A DNA stretch of 64,000 nt, taken from NCBI GenBank assembly GCA_001513105.1, contig LFSH01000082.1, positions 29,595-93,594 of the forward strand, written 5' to 3'. This document shows positions 63,189 to 64,000 of the stretch, piece after piece. The notes below the pieces were generated by a model that saw nothing but the letters and a program-made list of their open reading frames with translations, made no database searches and was not told the DNA's origin. This stretch comes from Clostridiales bacterium DTU070. GTDB taxonomy: Bacteria; Bacillota; Clostridia; DSM-8532. How positions within the stretch are numbered: the first letter of the stretch is position 1; every line of letters begins with the position of its first letter. The position numbers and the translations under genes were made by a program.

Positions 63189-64000
63189 ATGAAACCGTAT
63201 ATAGCACACAGCTTTAAGAATCAGAAGCTGCTTGTTCTTCCGGAAAAAATAACGGACGATATTTCAACACATCCCGTTGCAAGGAATCTGTATATAACGG
63301 ATATAGGTTTTTTTCCGCATGCCAGGTATCATTATATTGAAAGGAAAGATGGCTGCAGGCAGAACATCCTTATTTACTGCACCCGGGGTGAGGGTTTCGT
63401 TATTACCAGCGGGAAGAAAACAAGGATCTGCAGCAACAATTTACTGGTAATACCGAAGAATCTGCCGCATATTTACGGCTCCAATGACGAAAATCCCTGG
63501 GATATTTACTGGATGCATTTCAAAGGCGAGGCAGATTCCTATTTTATCCGGAACAACGATACCATTACAGTTACAGATGTGCCCTTGTCAGATCTGCCCG
63601 TTCTTACGCATCTTTTTGATGAGATTTTTGATGCACTGTCAAGGGGTTTGATTATCAGCAACATAATATATGCATGCTGCTGCCTGAACTATTTCCTTGC
63701 CGCAGCATTGTTCAAGCCGTACAACAGGAATGATTTCAGGGACAAGAAAACCATGTATGTTGAAAACAGCATCGAATTCATGAAAAGCAATATAGACAGG
63801 AGGCTTACCCTTCACGACCTGACAAGCCGCAGCGGCCTGTCAAAAACCCAGCTTACCGATATATTCAGGGAAAAAACAGGGCATTCCCCGATTGACTTCT
63901 TTATACGGCTGAAGATACAAAAGGCGTGTTACTATCTTGACTTTACCGACATGAGCATATCCGAAATTGCCGAAAAGGTCGGGTACAACGACCAGTATTA
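63189..64000 (+). CDS. AraC-family regulator, partial at window end
   Basis: This frame is missing from the ORF track because it runs off the window. About 270 residues are visible. The N-terminal cupin-like domain (YCTRGEGFVITSGKKTRI, then PKNLPHIYGSNDENPWDIYW) is followed by the first HTH (RLTLHDLTSRSGLSKTQLTD). The second HTH begins (MSISEIAEKVGYNDQY) and is cut at the edge. It is divergent from the second URO-D-like gene and probably senses a sugar to control it and the xyloglucan operon. The ATG has no RBS and seems to coincide with the transcription start. Confidence 0.9.
   Translation, partial: MKPYIAHSFKNQKLLVLPEKITDDISTHPVARNLYITDIGFFPHARYHYIERKDGCRQNILIYCTRGEGFVITSGKKTRICSNNLLVIPKNLPHIYGSNDENPWDIYWMHFKGEADSYFIRNNDTITVTDVPLSDLPVLTHLFDEIFDALSRGLIISNIIYACCCLNYFLAAALFKPYNRNDFRDKKTMYVENSIEFMKSNIDRRLTLHDLTSRSGLSKTQLTDIFREKTGHSPIDFFIRLKIQKACYYLDFTDMSISEIAEKVGYNDQY

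Noticed and set aside
1-64000. CRISPR arrays, rRNA, tRNA genes and insertion sequences
   Set aside because: I looked for direct-repeat/spacer patterns, cloverleaf-like sequences and transposase motifs and saw none that I could support.

Overview
The window looks like a chromosome segment from a low-to-mid GC, Gram-positive, plant-polysaccharide-degrading member of the Clostridia, probably near the Thermoclostridium/Ruminiclostridium group. This is inferred from gene content, strong AGGAGG-type ribosome binding sites, frequent GTG/TTG starts, a CBO0543 pair, FloA, an S-layer (SLH) protease and many cytoplasmic glycoside hydrolases. I could not run any search, so all family names rest on motifs read from the translations.

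Layout. 0-4 kb: a TipAS-domain fragment, an intracellular GH10 xylanase and prolyl-tRNA synthetase. 4.3-10.6 kb: a frameshifted Cys-rich protein, then a histidine kinase - NfeD - flotillin (FloA) - small protein - LytTR response regulator cluster, a DUF4236 protein and a rhomboid-like membrane protein. 10.7-17.4 kb: a parvulin foldase and a GH13/GH36/GPH-symporter operon whose last two genes are broken. 17.5-24.9 kb: housekeeping and hypothetical genes (GT-C-like membrane protein, PHP phosphoesterase, CBO0543 pair, aldo/keto reductase, beta-lactamase-fold hydrolase). 25-30 kb: a structured leader and a giant subtilase with LRR and SLH domains. 30-35.7 kb: a sugar ABC importer between an AraC and a LacI regulator. 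35.9-38.4 kb: a broken small membrane protein and a LysR/split ChrA locus. 38.6-42.7 kb: a radical-SAM cassette with a membrane substrate ending in ten tandem ACHS-type repeats. 42.8-50.7 kb: mannonate dehydratase, then a defence-like cluster (macro domain, DUF1848, HindIII-like endonuclease, DUF1156 methyltransferase, small protein, Fic protein). 51-64 kb: a GH43 enzyme, a chimeric regulator remnant, a J-domain protein, a GH31/URO-D-like/GH29/GH42 operon, a second URO-D-like gene and a partial AraC regulator.

How it fits together. The metabolic theme is intracellular breakdown of imported hemicellulose oligosaccharides. GH10, GH43 and UxuA suit xylan and glucuronoxylan. GH31 alpha-xylosidase, GH42 beta-galactosidase and GH29 alpha-fucosidase match the three sugars of fucosylated xyloglucan side chains. 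The most unusual locus is the (ACHS)n membrane protein with its SPASM radical-SAM enzyme, which looks like a RiPP-type modification system whose substrate is the cytoplasmic tail of a membrane protein. The second is the restriction cluster: the methyltransferase operon has two AAGCTT sites in its own core promoter, and a 61-bp inverted-repeat element occurs once beside the fic promoter and once more between fic and the methyltransferase operon. Several genes carry single-base losses in A/T runs or in-frame stops, so either real decay or assembly error affects this window.
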